DNA of 33,984 nt from Ignavibacteria bacterium UBA7675 (GTDB taxonomy: Bacteria; Bacteroidota; Ignavibacteria; Kapaibacteriales; UB7675). The position numbers and the translations under genes are program-made. The notes under the pieces are model-generated. The model did not search any database. It saw only the letters and a list, made by a program, of their open reading frames with translations, and was not told where the DNA came from. The stretch spans positions 1 to 33,984 of the forward strand of contig DLHF01000045.1 in NCBI GenBank assembly GCA_002483085.1, written 5' to 3'. Each line of letters begins with the position of its first letter. Positions within the stretch are counted from its first letter, which is position 1. Below, in pieces: positions 25,535 through 33,690 of the stretch.

Positions 25535-25557
25535 AAATTTTTCTTATGCTATAGAAT

Positions 25558-27696
25558 ATGATGAACCCGATATACATAGACACAATTGCCCGCGAACTGA
25601 ATATCCGCCCGCAGCAGGTGCGCGCAACTGCCGAACTTCTGGCCGAAGATGCCACTGTTCCGTTTATTGCCCGCTATCGCAAGGAAGTAACAGGCAGTCT
25701 TGATGAAGTGGAGATTACCAGTGTGCGCGATAGGCTGGCTCAGCTTACCGAACTCGATAAGCGGCGCGCTGCTATTCTCGAATCGCTGCGCGAGCGCAAT
25801 CTGCTCACCGATGAATTGCAACGGAGTATCGACGCAGCTCTTACGCTGGCAGAGCTCGAAGATATCTACCTGCCCTACAGGCCGAAACGCCGCACGCGAG
25901 CGACGATTGCCCGCGAAAAAGGATTAGAGCCTTTGGCTACGTCGTTGTGGGCACAGGATTTCTCTCTGAATCCACAAAAAGAGGCAGAGATGTTCATAGA
26001 TGTGGAAAAGGGTGTGGATAACATCGAGCAGGCGCTTGCTGGTGCACGTGATATTCTTGCCGAATGGGTGAGTGAGAACCAAACAGCACGTGGTCGTATG
26101 CGCGAGCTGTACATGGGCTATGGCACTGTTCGCACGCGTGTGATTCCCGGAAAAGAGGCCGAAGGAGCGAAATTTCGCGATTATTTCGAGTGGCAGGAAC
26201 CTGTCGCGTCGTCGCCTTCGCACCGCGTGCTCGCTATGCGGCGCGGCGAAAAAGAAGAAGTGCTTTCGCTCGATATTGTGCCGCCTACCGACGACGCGCT
26301 GGCAACGCTCGAACGGCTTTTTGTGAAAAATACTAGCGCCGCCGCCGAGCAGGTGCGGCTTGCTGTGCACGATAGCTTTAAGCGTCTGCTTTCGCTTTCG
26401 ATGGAGACAGATATCCGCTTGCAGATGAAGGAAAGCGCAGACAAGGAAGCAATTCGCGTCTTTGCCGAAAATTTGCGCCAGCTTCTTCTGGCGGCACCGC
26501 TCGGCGAAAAAAGTATCTTGGCAGTAGACCCCGGTTTCCGCACAGGCTGCAAAATGGTGTGCCTCGATAGGCAGGGACAGCTTTTGCATACCGAGACAAT
26601 GTACCCGCACGAGCCGCAGAAGCGCACCGAAGAGGCGGCAAAGATGATTGCTCGTATTGTTGAGAAATTTGGTGTGGAAGTCATTGCTGTGGGCAATGGC
26701 ACTGCCGGGCGCGAAACCGAGAGCTTTTTGCGCGGGCTTGCGCTGCCGCGCCAGGTGCCTATTATCATGGTGAACGAAAGCGGCGCCTCGATTTATTCTG
26801 CTTCCGATGTAGCTCGCGAAGAATTTCCCGACTACGACATTACTGTGCGCGGTGCAGTCTCTATCGGGCGCAGGCTGATGGACCCGCTGGCAGAGCTTGT
26901 GAAGCTCGATCCGAAGTCTATTGGCGTGGGACAGTACCAACACGATGTAGACCAAGGCTATCTGCGCGACGCGCTAAACGACATCGTGGTTTCCTGTGTA
27001 AATGCTGTGGGTGTGGAAGTAAATACAGCGAGCAAGCAACTGCTTACGTATGTGTCGGGGCTCGGCCCGCGATTAGCGCAAAACATTGTAGAGCATCGCG
27101 CAGCCCACGGCCCATTCCGCTCGCGCAAAGAGCTGATGAAGGTGGCTCGCCTCGGGGAGAAAGCATTTGAGCAAGCTGCGGGCTTTCTCCGCATACGCGA
27201 CGGTGCACACCCATTAGACGCAAGCGCCGTGCACCCCGAGCGATACGGCGTTGTGGATGCTATGGCGCGCGATCTCGGCTGTACAGTCACCACGCTGATG
27301 CAGGACGCAGATGTACGAAAAAGCATCGACCTGCGGCGCTATGCCAATGAGTCTGTAGGGATGCCCACGCTGAACGATATTATGCAGGAGCTTGCGCGAC
27401 CGGGACGCGACCCGCGCGAGCAGTTCGAGCTTTTTCAGTTCACCGAAGGCGTGAACTCTATCGAAGATGTAAAAGCTGGTATGAAACTGCCGGGCATTGT
27501 CACGAATGTAACGGCTTTTGGCGCGTTTGTCGATATCGGTGTTCACCAGGATGGGCTGGTGCATATCAGCCAGTTGTCTAACCGCTTTGTGCGCGACCCC
27601 GCCGATGTGGTAAAAGTACACCAGAAAGTGATGGTGCGCGTAGTGGAAGTCGATCTTCAGCGAAAGAGAATACAACTGAGCATGAAGGATGGGTAG
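25558..27696 (+). CDS. tex: Tex-family RNA-binding transcription accessory protein
   Basis: This 712-residue cytosolic protein has the whole Tex architecture. The N-terminal helical domain (VPFIARYRKEVTGSLDE, about 34-50) is followed by the DIYLPYRPKRRTRA segment. A YqgF/RNase-H-like domain begins near ILAVDPGFRTGCKM (about 320-450). Helix-hairpin-helix motifs follow (GLGPRLAQNIVEHR and ELMKVARLGEKAFEQAAG), then a C-terminal S1 domain (about 642-712, VTAFGAFVDIGVHQDGLVHI). Tex binds RNA and affects transcription and stress responses in many bacteria; its exact role is unclear. Two adjacent ATGs (25558, 25561) precede NPIYIDTIA, and neither has a strong ribosome site. The reversed repeat copy E lies just upstream. 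A 343-codon antisense frame inside the gene is a shadow. Confidence 0.95.
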   Translation: MMNPIYIDTIARELNIRPQQVRATAELLAEDATVPFIARYRKEVTGSLDEVEITSVRDRLAQLTELDKRRAAILESLRERNLLTDELQRSIDAALTLAELEDIYLPYRPKRRTRATIAREKGLEPLATSLWAQDFSLNPQKEAEMFIDVEKGVDNIEQALAGARDILAEWVSENQTARGRMRELYMGYGTVRTRVIPGKEAEGAKFRDYFEWQEPVASSPSHRVLAMRRGEKEEVLSLDIVPPTDDALATLERLFVKNTSAAAEQVRLAVHDSFKRLLSLSMETDIRLQMKESADKEAIRVFAENLRQLLLAAPLGEKSILAVDPGFRTGCKMVCLDRQGQLLHTETMYPHEPQKRTEEAAKMIARIVEKFGVEVIAVGNGTAGRETESFLRGLALPRQVPIIMVNESGASIYSASDVAREEFPDYDITVRGAVSIGRRLMDPLAELVKLDPKSIGVGQYQHDVDQGYLRDALNDIVVSCVNAVGVEVNTASKQLLTYVSGLGPRLAQNIVEHRAAHGPFRSRKELMKVARLGEKAFEQAAGFLRIRDGAHPLDASAVHPERYGVVDAMARDLGCTVTTLMQDADVRKSIDLRRYANESVGMPTLNDIMQELARPGRDPREQFELFQFTEGVNSIEDVKAGMKLPGIVTNVTAFGAFVDIGVHQDGLVHISQLSNRFVRDPADVVKVHQKVMVRVVEVDLQRKRIQLSMKDG

Positions 27697-27753
27697 GAGA
27701 GGGGGCCCTGTTGCTATATCTTACCCAGCATCTGTAGTTCAATGATGGTACGC

Positions 27754-28136
27754 CGCCAAATTTTCTACGGCGACCACGCCGCAAATTGGAACTAGCTGTA
27801 CGCTATGCCTTTGGTGTGGAAAGCTCTGTGGCACGGGCGTCTTCGGATGGGGCGGCGTAGAGGCGCCTCAAGCGACGCCCCTACGCCGCGTCGCTGTCAC
27901 CGGTCGCAACGCCGCCTTTGGGCTGTGCGAAGGATATTCGCTTGTGCAGGGCAATGGCGGGCGGTGAAGGCTGATATTCTTCGCATCGTTTCCACGATAA
28001 CATTCACAAAGCGGTCGCTCGTTCGCACAGCATTCGTATGATATCTTGGCGAAGTACATAGGCAAAGGCCGAAGCGCCACAGTCTTCTGAAAACTACACT
28101 GGTCGCCATATTTTCTACGGCCACTACACCACAAGC
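27754..28136. repeat. Pair of ~32-bp direct repeats flanking repeat copy D
   Basis: The stretch at 27754-27785 (CGCCAAATTTTCTACGGCGA, then CCACGCCGCAAA) recurs at 28105-28136 (CGCCATATTTTCTACGGCCA, then CTACACCACAAG). About 26 of 32 bases are identical and the orientation is the same. The pair brackets repeat copy D (27828-28080). It is too long and diverged for an ordinary target-site duplication. Confidence 0.7.
27828..28080 (+). repeat. Intergenic modular repeat, copy D (full-length)
   Basis: Copy D begins GTGGCACGGGCGTC (27828). A strong hairpin follows: GCGGCGTAGAGGCG (27852-27865) with CGCCCCTACGCCGC (27876-27889), 13 of 14 paired. It continues with GTCGCTGTCACCGGTCGC (about 27889-27906), identical to copy C, then a region with CATTCGTATGAT (about 28031-28042), and ends GGCCGAAGCGCCAC (28080). 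The hairpin sequence differs from that of copy C although the blocks on both sides are the same, so the structure is kept while the bases change. The copy fills most of the 492-base gap between tex and fliP. Confidence 0.82.
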
Positions 28137-28188
28137 GATTTTCCGGCACGGTAATTGAGCAAGCAGGGTATCATAGAGAGAAACTGCG

Positions 28189-28986
28189 ATGCCCCTTATG
28201 CTGCTGCGATATATCCGTTCCCATGCCGTACTGAAGCTGATTGCCGTTCTCGGTGTTGTCTTCCTTCTTGGTGCAGCCAGCGTGTACGCGCAGGACGGAA
28301 ACGGTATTACCCTTCCCAAGCTTTCGCTGGGAGTAGAGAACGCGGACAACTCCAAGGACTTCGTTGTCACGCTGCAAATACTCATGGTGCTTACGGTGCT
28401 CACGCTTGCGCCGTCGATTCTCATCATGATGACCTGCTTTACGCGGATTATCGTTGTTTTCCACTTTCTCAAACAAGCACTTGGTACGCAGTCGCAGCCA
28501 CCGGCTCAGCTTATGGTGGGGCTGGCACTGTTCCTCACGCTTTTTGTGATGTCGCCAGTGCTGGACGAAGCGAACACCAAAGGGCTACAGCCATACCTTC
28601 GCGACGAGATTTCGCAGTCGGCAGCGGTCGACAGTATGATAGCGCCATTTCGGGCTTTTATGCTCAAGCAAACGCGCGAAGAAGACCTCGGGCTGTTTAT
28701 TAAGCTCAAAGGCGACCAGCGGCCTAAGAACCTCAATGACGTGAGTATTATGGCTATTATTCCCGCTTATACAATCAGCGAACTGCGCATGGGCTTTCAG
28801 ATCGGGTTTATCATCTTTATTCCCTTTCTCGTAATTGATATGATCATTTCCAGTATCCTGATGTCGCTGGGTATGATGCTCTTGCCTCCGCAGCTTATTT
28901 CTCTGCCAGTAAAAGTCCTACTTTTTATTCTTGTCGATGGTTGGGCCCTGATCGTGAGTACGCTCATGGAAAGTATTATGCGCTGA
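28189..28986 (+). CDS. fliP: Flagellar export gate protein FliP
   Basis: This 265-residue inner-membrane protein has a signal peptide (LGVVFLLGAASVYA, then QDGNG), as FliP does. Conserved FliP segments are present: LTLAPSILIMMTCFTRIIVV, FHFLKQALGTQ, and the C-terminal GFQIGFIIFIPFLVIDMIIS and GMMLLPPQLISLPVK. FliP, FliQ and FliR assemble into the helical gate of the flagellar type III export apparatus. The ATG at 28189 follows an AGAGAGA purine stretch. It is the first gene of the flagellar run, directly after repeat copy D. No fliO or fliN is visible upstream, and the next gene 73 bases on is fliQ. Confidence 0.97.
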   Translation: MPLMLLRYIRSHAVLKLIAVLGVVFLLGAASVYAQDGNGITLPKLSLGVENADNSKDFVVTLQILMVLTVLTLAPSILIMMTCFTRIIVVFHFLKQALGTQSQPPAQLMVGLALFLTLFVMSPVLDEANTKGLQPYLRDEISQSAAVDSMIAPFRAFMLKQTREEDLGLFIKLKGDQRPKNLNDVSIMAIIPAYTISELRMGFQIGFIIFIPFLVIDMIISSILMSLGMMLLPPQLISLPVKVLLFILVDGWALIVSTLMESIMR

Positions 28987-29059
28987 TGTCTCATTCTGTG
29001 CCCTCCCTGTCGTTATTCTGACATTTTTATGCTGTTATTCCTGTCTCGGAGTTCTTATT

Positions 29060-29326
29060 ATGACGGAAGAAATGGTGATAGCGATTGTTCGCGACGCCTT
29101 CTATTATGTGCTCCTAGTTTCGGGGCCGCTTCTGTTGCTGTCGCTGATAGTGGGCCTGACAGTGTCCATCTTCCAAGCGGCAACTTCTATCAGCGAGCAG
29201 ACGCTGACATTTGCGCCAAAGATTCTGGTCGTGTTTGTCGTCAGCGTGCTGGTTATGCCTTTTATGCTGTCGAATCTGAAGACCTTTACTATTGAGCTGT
29301 TTCGCCTGATTCCCACTCTGAAATAA
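29060..29326 (+). CDS. fliQ: Flagellar export gate protein FliQ
   Basis: This 88-residue protein has the usual FliQ length and two hydrophobic hairpin helices (LLLLSLIVGLTVSIFQAATS and ILVVFVVSVLVMPFML). The conserved SIFQAATSISEQTLTFAPK stretch is present. FliQ packs around FliP-FliR in the export gate. The ATG at 29060 follows CGGAG. The spacing to fliP (73 bases) and fliR (53 bases) fits one transcript. Confidence 0.96.
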   Translation: MTEEMVIAIVRDAFYYVLLVSGPLLLLSLIVGLTVSIFQAATSISEQTLTFAPKILVVFVVSVLVMPFMLSNLKTFTIELFRLIPTLK

Positions 29327-29379
29327 CAGGGGCGGAGAATTATCGGCACTTTTTCAATATTGGCTAATATTCTGCACTG

Positions 29380-30180
29380 ATGACTGAATCGCTGACCATC
29401 GAAATACTGATGCAGAAGTTTGTAATAGGGCTCCTGTTCTTTGCGCGGGTCACTGCGCTGATGGCCACCGGACCGTTTTTCAGTAATACAGCCATACAGC
29501 CGCATGTAAAGGCCGCGCTTTCAGCGTTTATAGCATTGCTGATGACAACTGCTTTTGCCGACCAGCAGCCGCCGATTACGATGGAGGCTTTTGCCCTTGT
29601 GCCATTGGTGTTTAAGGAAGTATTGGTTGGAGCATTGCTCGGCTTTTGCAGCAATATGCTCTTCCACGCTGTGCGCTTAGCCGGTGGGCTTGCCGACTTC
29701 GACATGGGATTTCAGACATCGCTGTTATTTAACATCGACGCAGGTGCTCCCACGCTCGTAGGCGAAATTCAGTCGCTGGCAACCATAATGATCTTTCTGA
29801 TTCTCAACGGCCACCACTTTCTCATTGAGTCGATTTTTGCCAGCGTAAAAGCTGTGCCTCTTACGACGTTTGTGCTAACAGAAGCCTCGGTGGAAGGGTT
29901 GGTCCGGTTGGTTACGATGGCGTTTATTATCGGTGTAAAGATCGCTGCTCCAGTGCTGATCTCGCTGTTTATCGCCAATCTGTCGCTGGCTTTGCTGGCG
30001 CGTGCGGCACCGCAGATTAATGTGTTTGCACTCAGCTTTCAGGTGAAAATTATCGTAGGCCTGCTCGTGCTGTTTCTCTCTGTGCCGCTCTTTATCATTT
30101 TAGTAAAAAGCTCGCTCGGTGTGGTCGAACGCCAGACAATGGAAGTGTTGATGAGCCTCCAGCCAGCGGACAAGAAGTAG
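29380..30180 (+). CDS. fliR: Flagellar export gate protein FliR
   Basis: This 266-residue, very hydrophobic protein has several FliR marks: FARVTALMATGPFFSN near residues 18-33, VGALLGFCSNMLFHAVRLAG, GFQTSLLFNID, and LALLARAAPQINVFALSFQV. FliR is the single-copy subunit of the FliP5Q4R1 gate that contacts FlhB. The gene ends 229 bases before flhB, and that space holds repeat copy G instead of the usual close junction. Confidence 0.95.
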   Translation: MTESLTIEILMQKFVIGLLFFARVTALMATGPFFSNTAIQPHVKAALSAFIALLMTTAFADQQPPITMEAFALVPLVFKEVLVGALLGFCSNMLFHAVRLAGGLADFDMGFQTSLLFNIDAGAPTLVGEIQSLATIMIFLILNGHHFLIESIFASVKAVPLTTFVLTEASVEGLVRLVTMAFIIGVKIAAPVLISLFIANLSLALLARAAPQINVFALSFQVKIIVGLLVLFLSVPLFIILVKSSLGVVERQTMEVLMSLQPADKK

Positions 30181-30198
30181 CGCAAATACAGCTTCAAT

Positions 30199-30264
30199 GG
30201 TTGTGCGCTTCGGCCTCTGTACCGCGCTTTGGTCTCTGCACCGCGCTGCAAGGCCGCCTCGTGG
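30199..30264 (-). repeat. Intergenic modular repeat, copy G (reversed, inside the flagellar run)
   Basis: Read on the minus strand, CCACGAGGCGGCC, then GCGCGGTGCAGAGACC and AAAGCGCGGTACAGAGGCCG lead to AAGCGCACAAC. This is the third block plus tail seen in copies A and C. The block GCGCGGTGCAGAGACCAAAG is identical to copy C. The copy sits between fliR and flhB; 30265-30409 shows nothing else apart from the flhB ribosome site. Confidence 0.75.
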
Positions 30265-30409
30265 TTTTCTATCCGCAATCGCAGATATTCGGTGCAATCT
30301 GGCCGATATTCACAGGTATTCCAGCTTCTCCTCTTTACCTGAACAGTGGAAAGAGACAGCTCAATAAACTTTCCTTTCCAGACTTCCATATGCACAGAAG
30401 GGCGGTATA

Positions 30410-31495
30410 ATGGCAGAAAATAAAGACGGACAGGAGAAAACCGAAGCCGCGTCTGGCAAGCGGCTATCCGAGGCGCGCGACAAGGGGCAAGTCGCAAAAA
30501 GCATTGATACTACATCCGCAGTGCTGCTGCTCTTTGGTGGTATCATCGTGTACACTTTTGGCGATGCGATGATGGAGAGCCTATCGTCGTTTATTCGCCT
30601 GATGTTTCGCCAGGCAGCGGTCACTCCGCTTACCGAAACAAGTATATCGCATTACTATGGCGACCTCATTGTATTTATTGGCACATTGCTGTTTCCCATA
30701 CTCGGTGCCATTGTTCTTATCTCCCTCATCGCCGAAATAGCCCAGGTGGGCTTCCACTTTTCTACGAAAAAATTTACCGATCCCTCCAATGCTCTGCGGA
30801 TGTTTAAGATTCTGCCCAATCTGAAGAACATGATATTTTCGTCGCGAGCTGTGGTAGAACTCCTCAAAGGCTTTGTGAAACTCCTTGTTATCGGATCGGT
30901 TGTCTATACTGTATTGGACGACCGGGTGACACAGCTTGTAGAGCTTATCTCTATGCCTCTCCACCATATCGCTATGTTCATGGCAGAGCTCGGTTTCGAG
31001 CTCGTGTACAAAGTGGCCCTTGCCTATTTCATGATTGCTGCTGCCGACTTTTTCTGGCAGAAGTTTAAGTACAAACGCGATATGATGATGACCAAGCAGG
31101 AGGTAAAAGAAGAGTCGAAACAGAGCGAAGGCGATATGCAGTCGAAGCTCCGTATGCGTGCCATCGGGCGCGACAGGCTGCGGCGGCTGATGCTACAGCG
31201 AGTAAAGGAAGCCGATGTGGTGATTACCAACCCTACGCACTACGCTATAGCACTACAGTACAAGCCCGGTATGGAAGCGCCTCTTGTGATCGCAAAAGGT
31301 GTGGATCATCTCGCCCTGAAAATCAGAGAAATTGCTACGAATGCTAATATCCCAATTGTGGAAGACAAGCCTTTGGCACAGGCTTTGTATAAAATGGTAG
31401 ATATAGATCAGTTTATTCCCGAAACGCTGTTCCGCGCTGTGGCGCAAGTGCTTGCTTATGTGTACAAGCTCAAAAGCAAGAGCACAGCCGCATAA
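30410..31495 (+). CDS. flhB: Flagellar export switch protein FlhB
   Basis: This 361-residue protein begins with the charged FlhB head (GQEKTEAASGKRLSEARDKG), followed by four membrane segments (about 35-55, 90-110, 140-165, 185-215). The cytoplasmic C-domain contains the self-cleaving NPTH motif (N274-P275-T276-H277, in VVITNPTHYAIALQY). Cleavage between N and P switches export from rod/hook to filament substrates. The tail LAQALYKMVDIDQFIPETLF is typical. The ATG at 30410 has a GAAGGGCGG stretch upstream. flhA follows after 46 bases. Confidence 0.97.
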   Translation: MAENKDGQEKTEAASGKRLSEARDKGQVAKSIDTTSAVLLLFGGIIVYTFGDAMMESLSSFIRLMFRQAAVTPLTETSISHYYGDLIVFIGTLLFPILGAIVLISLIAEIAQVGFHFSTKKFTDPSNALRMFKILPNLKNMIFSSRAVVELLKGFVKLLVIGSVVYTVLDDRVTQLVELISMPLHHIAMFMAELGFELVYKVALAYFMIAAADFFWQKFKYKRDMMMTKQEVKEESKQSEGDMQSKLRMRAIGRDRLRRLMLQRVKEADVVITNPTHYAIALQYKPGMEAPLVIAKGVDHLALKIREIATNANIPIVEDKPLAQALYKMVDIDQFIPETLFRAVAQVLAYVYKLKSKSTAA

Positions 31496-31541
31496 CGCCG
31501 GACCGCAACTGTATTCAGGAAGACAGAGGAACTAAGAGAGT

Positions 31542-33677
31542 ATGGCGGATAACAGACAACTCGCATTGCCCGGCCCGGGTGGGATAACCCGTTCGGCAGC
31601 CGGAGGCGTTCTGGACAGGCTTGGGTTCCTGAAAGGCAATACGGATATCATCTTTGCCATGGCGGTGATTGGCATTCTCGGTATACTCATTATACCAGTG
31701 CCACCGTTTCTGCTCGACTTCTTTCTGGCGCTCAATATTGCCTTCTCCATACTTATTCTGATGGTGTCTATTTACATCAGAAGCCCGCTCGATATATCGG
31801 TGTTCCCAACTATCCTGCTCGTAACAACGCTTTTCCGATTAGGCTTGAACATTGCATCTACGCGCCTTATCCTGAGCGAAGCGCACGCAGGCGATATTAT
31901 TACCGCCTTTGGCTCTTTTGTAATAGGTGGCAATTACGTCGTCGGTATTATTCTCTTTATCATCCTTATCGTTATCAACTTCGTTGTTATTATCAAGGGT
32001 TCCGGTCGTATTGCCGAGGTAGCCGCGCGCTTTACACTCGACGCTTTGCCCGGTAAACAAATGAGTATCGACGCCGACCTGAACGCGGGCTTTATCGAAG
32101 AAAAGGAAGCGCGGTCGCGGCGCGAAAAGCTGAGTCGCGAGGCGGAATTTTACGGGTCGATGGACGGTGCTGCCAAGTTCGTAAAGGGAGATGCCATCGC
32201 GGGCCTTATTATTACAGCTATCAATATTCTCGGCGGTTTTGCCATCGGTGCGCTACAGATGGGTATGAACCTTACTGACGCGCTCGCTACGTACACAACG
32301 CTTACTATTGGCGATGGTCTTGTCTCGCAAATACCGTCATTGCTTATCTCGGTTGCCGCTGGTCTTGTTGTGACGCGTTCGGCCTCGGGCGACAGTTTGC
32401 AAAACGAAGTTGGCACGCAGTTCACGCGGTCGCCGCGCGTGCTGTTTGTTTCCTCTGGTGCTCTTCTGCTATTTGCTGTGCTCCCTGGGTTCCCGGTGAT
32501 TCCGTTTGTCCTGCTGTCGGCAGGAGCGGCAGCTACGGGCTATTTCCGCATGAAAGCCGATGAGAAAGAATCCGAAGAAACCATGCGGCGCGATATTGCC
32601 GAAGCAAAAGCACCAGAAAAAGAAGAAGAGAAACCAGTAGAAGAATTGCTCGCTGTTGATCCTGTGGAAATTGAACTCGGCTACGGACTTATCCCGCTTG
32701 TAGACGAAGGGCAGGGCGGTGATTTGTTCAGGCGCATTAGCAATATCCGCAGGCAGCTCGCTATTGAATTGGGTATTATTATTCCGCCTGTGCGTGTCCG
32801 CGACAATCTCCAGCTCGATTCCGAAGAGTATATTGTAAAATTTCGGGGCAATGAAGTGGCGCGCAACAAAGTATATCCCGGTATGTTGCTGGCCATGAAC
32901 CCCGGTACTGCCGACGGCGATGTGCAGGGCATGCGTGTCACCGAACCCGTGTTTGGTTTGCCTGCGGTGTGGGTGCCGTTTATGGAGCGCGAGAATACGG
33001 AAATTATGGGCTTTACCGTTGTAGAGCCGGAAGCCGTGTTGTCTACCCATCTCACTGAGTTGCTCCGGCACAATGCACACAAGCTGTTGGACAGGCAGAG
33101 CGTAAAACAGCTCCTCGACAATGTGAAAAAGGAATACCCGGCGCTCGTGGAAGAAGCAACATCCGACGCCATGCCCGTAGGCATTCTGCAAAAGATACTG
33201 CAAAACCTGCTTCGTGAAGCTGTGCCGATTCGCGACTTGCCGCTGATTCTGGAAGCGCTTCTGGACTATGTGCCGATTACCAAAAATGTGGAAGTACTTA
33301 CCGAGTATGTACGGCACAGTTTGTCGGATACCATACGCCGGTTGTACCAGGATCACAATGGCGTTATTCACGGCATTTCCGTGGACCCGCAAATCGAGAA
33401 TATGTTCATAGCTGCCCTGCAAAACAACGCGCAGTCGGCCAGCCCAACGCTTGGTTTTTCGCCCGAAGTTCTTCAGCGTTTGCAGCTCAATATCTCGCGA
33501 GCTGTGGACGAAATAACGCTGTCGGGTTATGCTCCTGTGATTATTACCGCAGCGACGATACGGCCTTACTTATACCGAATGATCCACACGACGTTCCCGA
33601 CAGTAAGCGTGATTAGCTTTACCGAGCTTCCCTCGGAAACAGAACTCGAATTTGTGAGTGCGATTGGAGTGGAGTAA
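31542..33677 (+). CDS. flhA: Flagellar export ring protein FlhA
   Basis: This 711-residue protein has about eight transmembrane helices in its first ~330 residues. The conserved FlhA/LcrD loop is present (GRIAEVAARFTLDALPGKQM, then SIDADLNAGFIEEKEA and REAEFYGSMDGAAKFVKGDA). The C-terminal cytoplasmic domain (about 360-711), which forms the nonameric ring that docks export substrates and chaperones, is complete (PVRVRDNLQLDSEEY, ATIRPYLYRMI). The ATG at 31542 follows GAGGAA. It is the last gene of the run in this window; an IS630-type element abuts its stop codon, so the operon may be cut off here. Confidence 0.97.
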   Translation: MADNRQLALPGPGGITRSAAGGVLDRLGFLKGNTDIIFAMAVIGILGILIIPVPPFLLDFFLALNIAFSILILMVSIYIRSPLDISVFPTILLVTTLFRLGLNIASTRLILSEAHAGDIITAFGSFVIGGNYVVGIILFIILIVINFVVIIKGSGRIAEVAARFTLDALPGKQMSIDADLNAGFIEEKEARSRREKLSREAEFYGSMDGAAKFVKGDAIAGLIITAINILGGFAIGALQMGMNLTDALATYTTLTIGDGLVSQIPSLLISVAAGLVVTRSASGDSLQNEVGTQFTRSPRVLFVSSGALLLFAVLPGFPVIPFVLLSAGAAATGYFRMKADEKESEETMRRDIAEAKAPEKEEEKPVEELLAVDPVEIELGYGLIPLVDEGQGGDLFRRISNIRRQLAIELGIIIPPVRVRDNLQLDSEEYIVKFRGNEVARNKVYPGMLLAMNPGTADGDVQGMRVTEPVFGLPAVWVPFMERENTEIMGFTVVEPEAVLSTHLTELLRHNAHKLLDRQSVKQLLDNVKKEYPALVEEATSDAMPVGILQKILQNLLREAVPIRDLPLILEALLDYVPITKNVEVLTEYVRHSLSDTIRRLYQDHNGVIHGISVDPQIENMFIAALQNNAQSASPTLGFSPEVLQRLQLNISRAVDEITLSGYAPVIITAATIRPYLYRMIHTTFPTVSVISFTELPSETELEFVSAIGVE

Positions 33678-33690
33678 TACTAATTTCAAA

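Noticed and set aside
25924..26955. 343-codon minus-strand open frame inside tex
   Set aside because: It is the antisense shadow of tex; tex is intact and recognisable throughout.
23694..28080. Repeat blocks as a CRISPR array or integron attC sites
   Set aside because: The blocks are kilobases apart, without regular spacers or cas genes, and no integrase or GTTRRRY core arrangement was seen.
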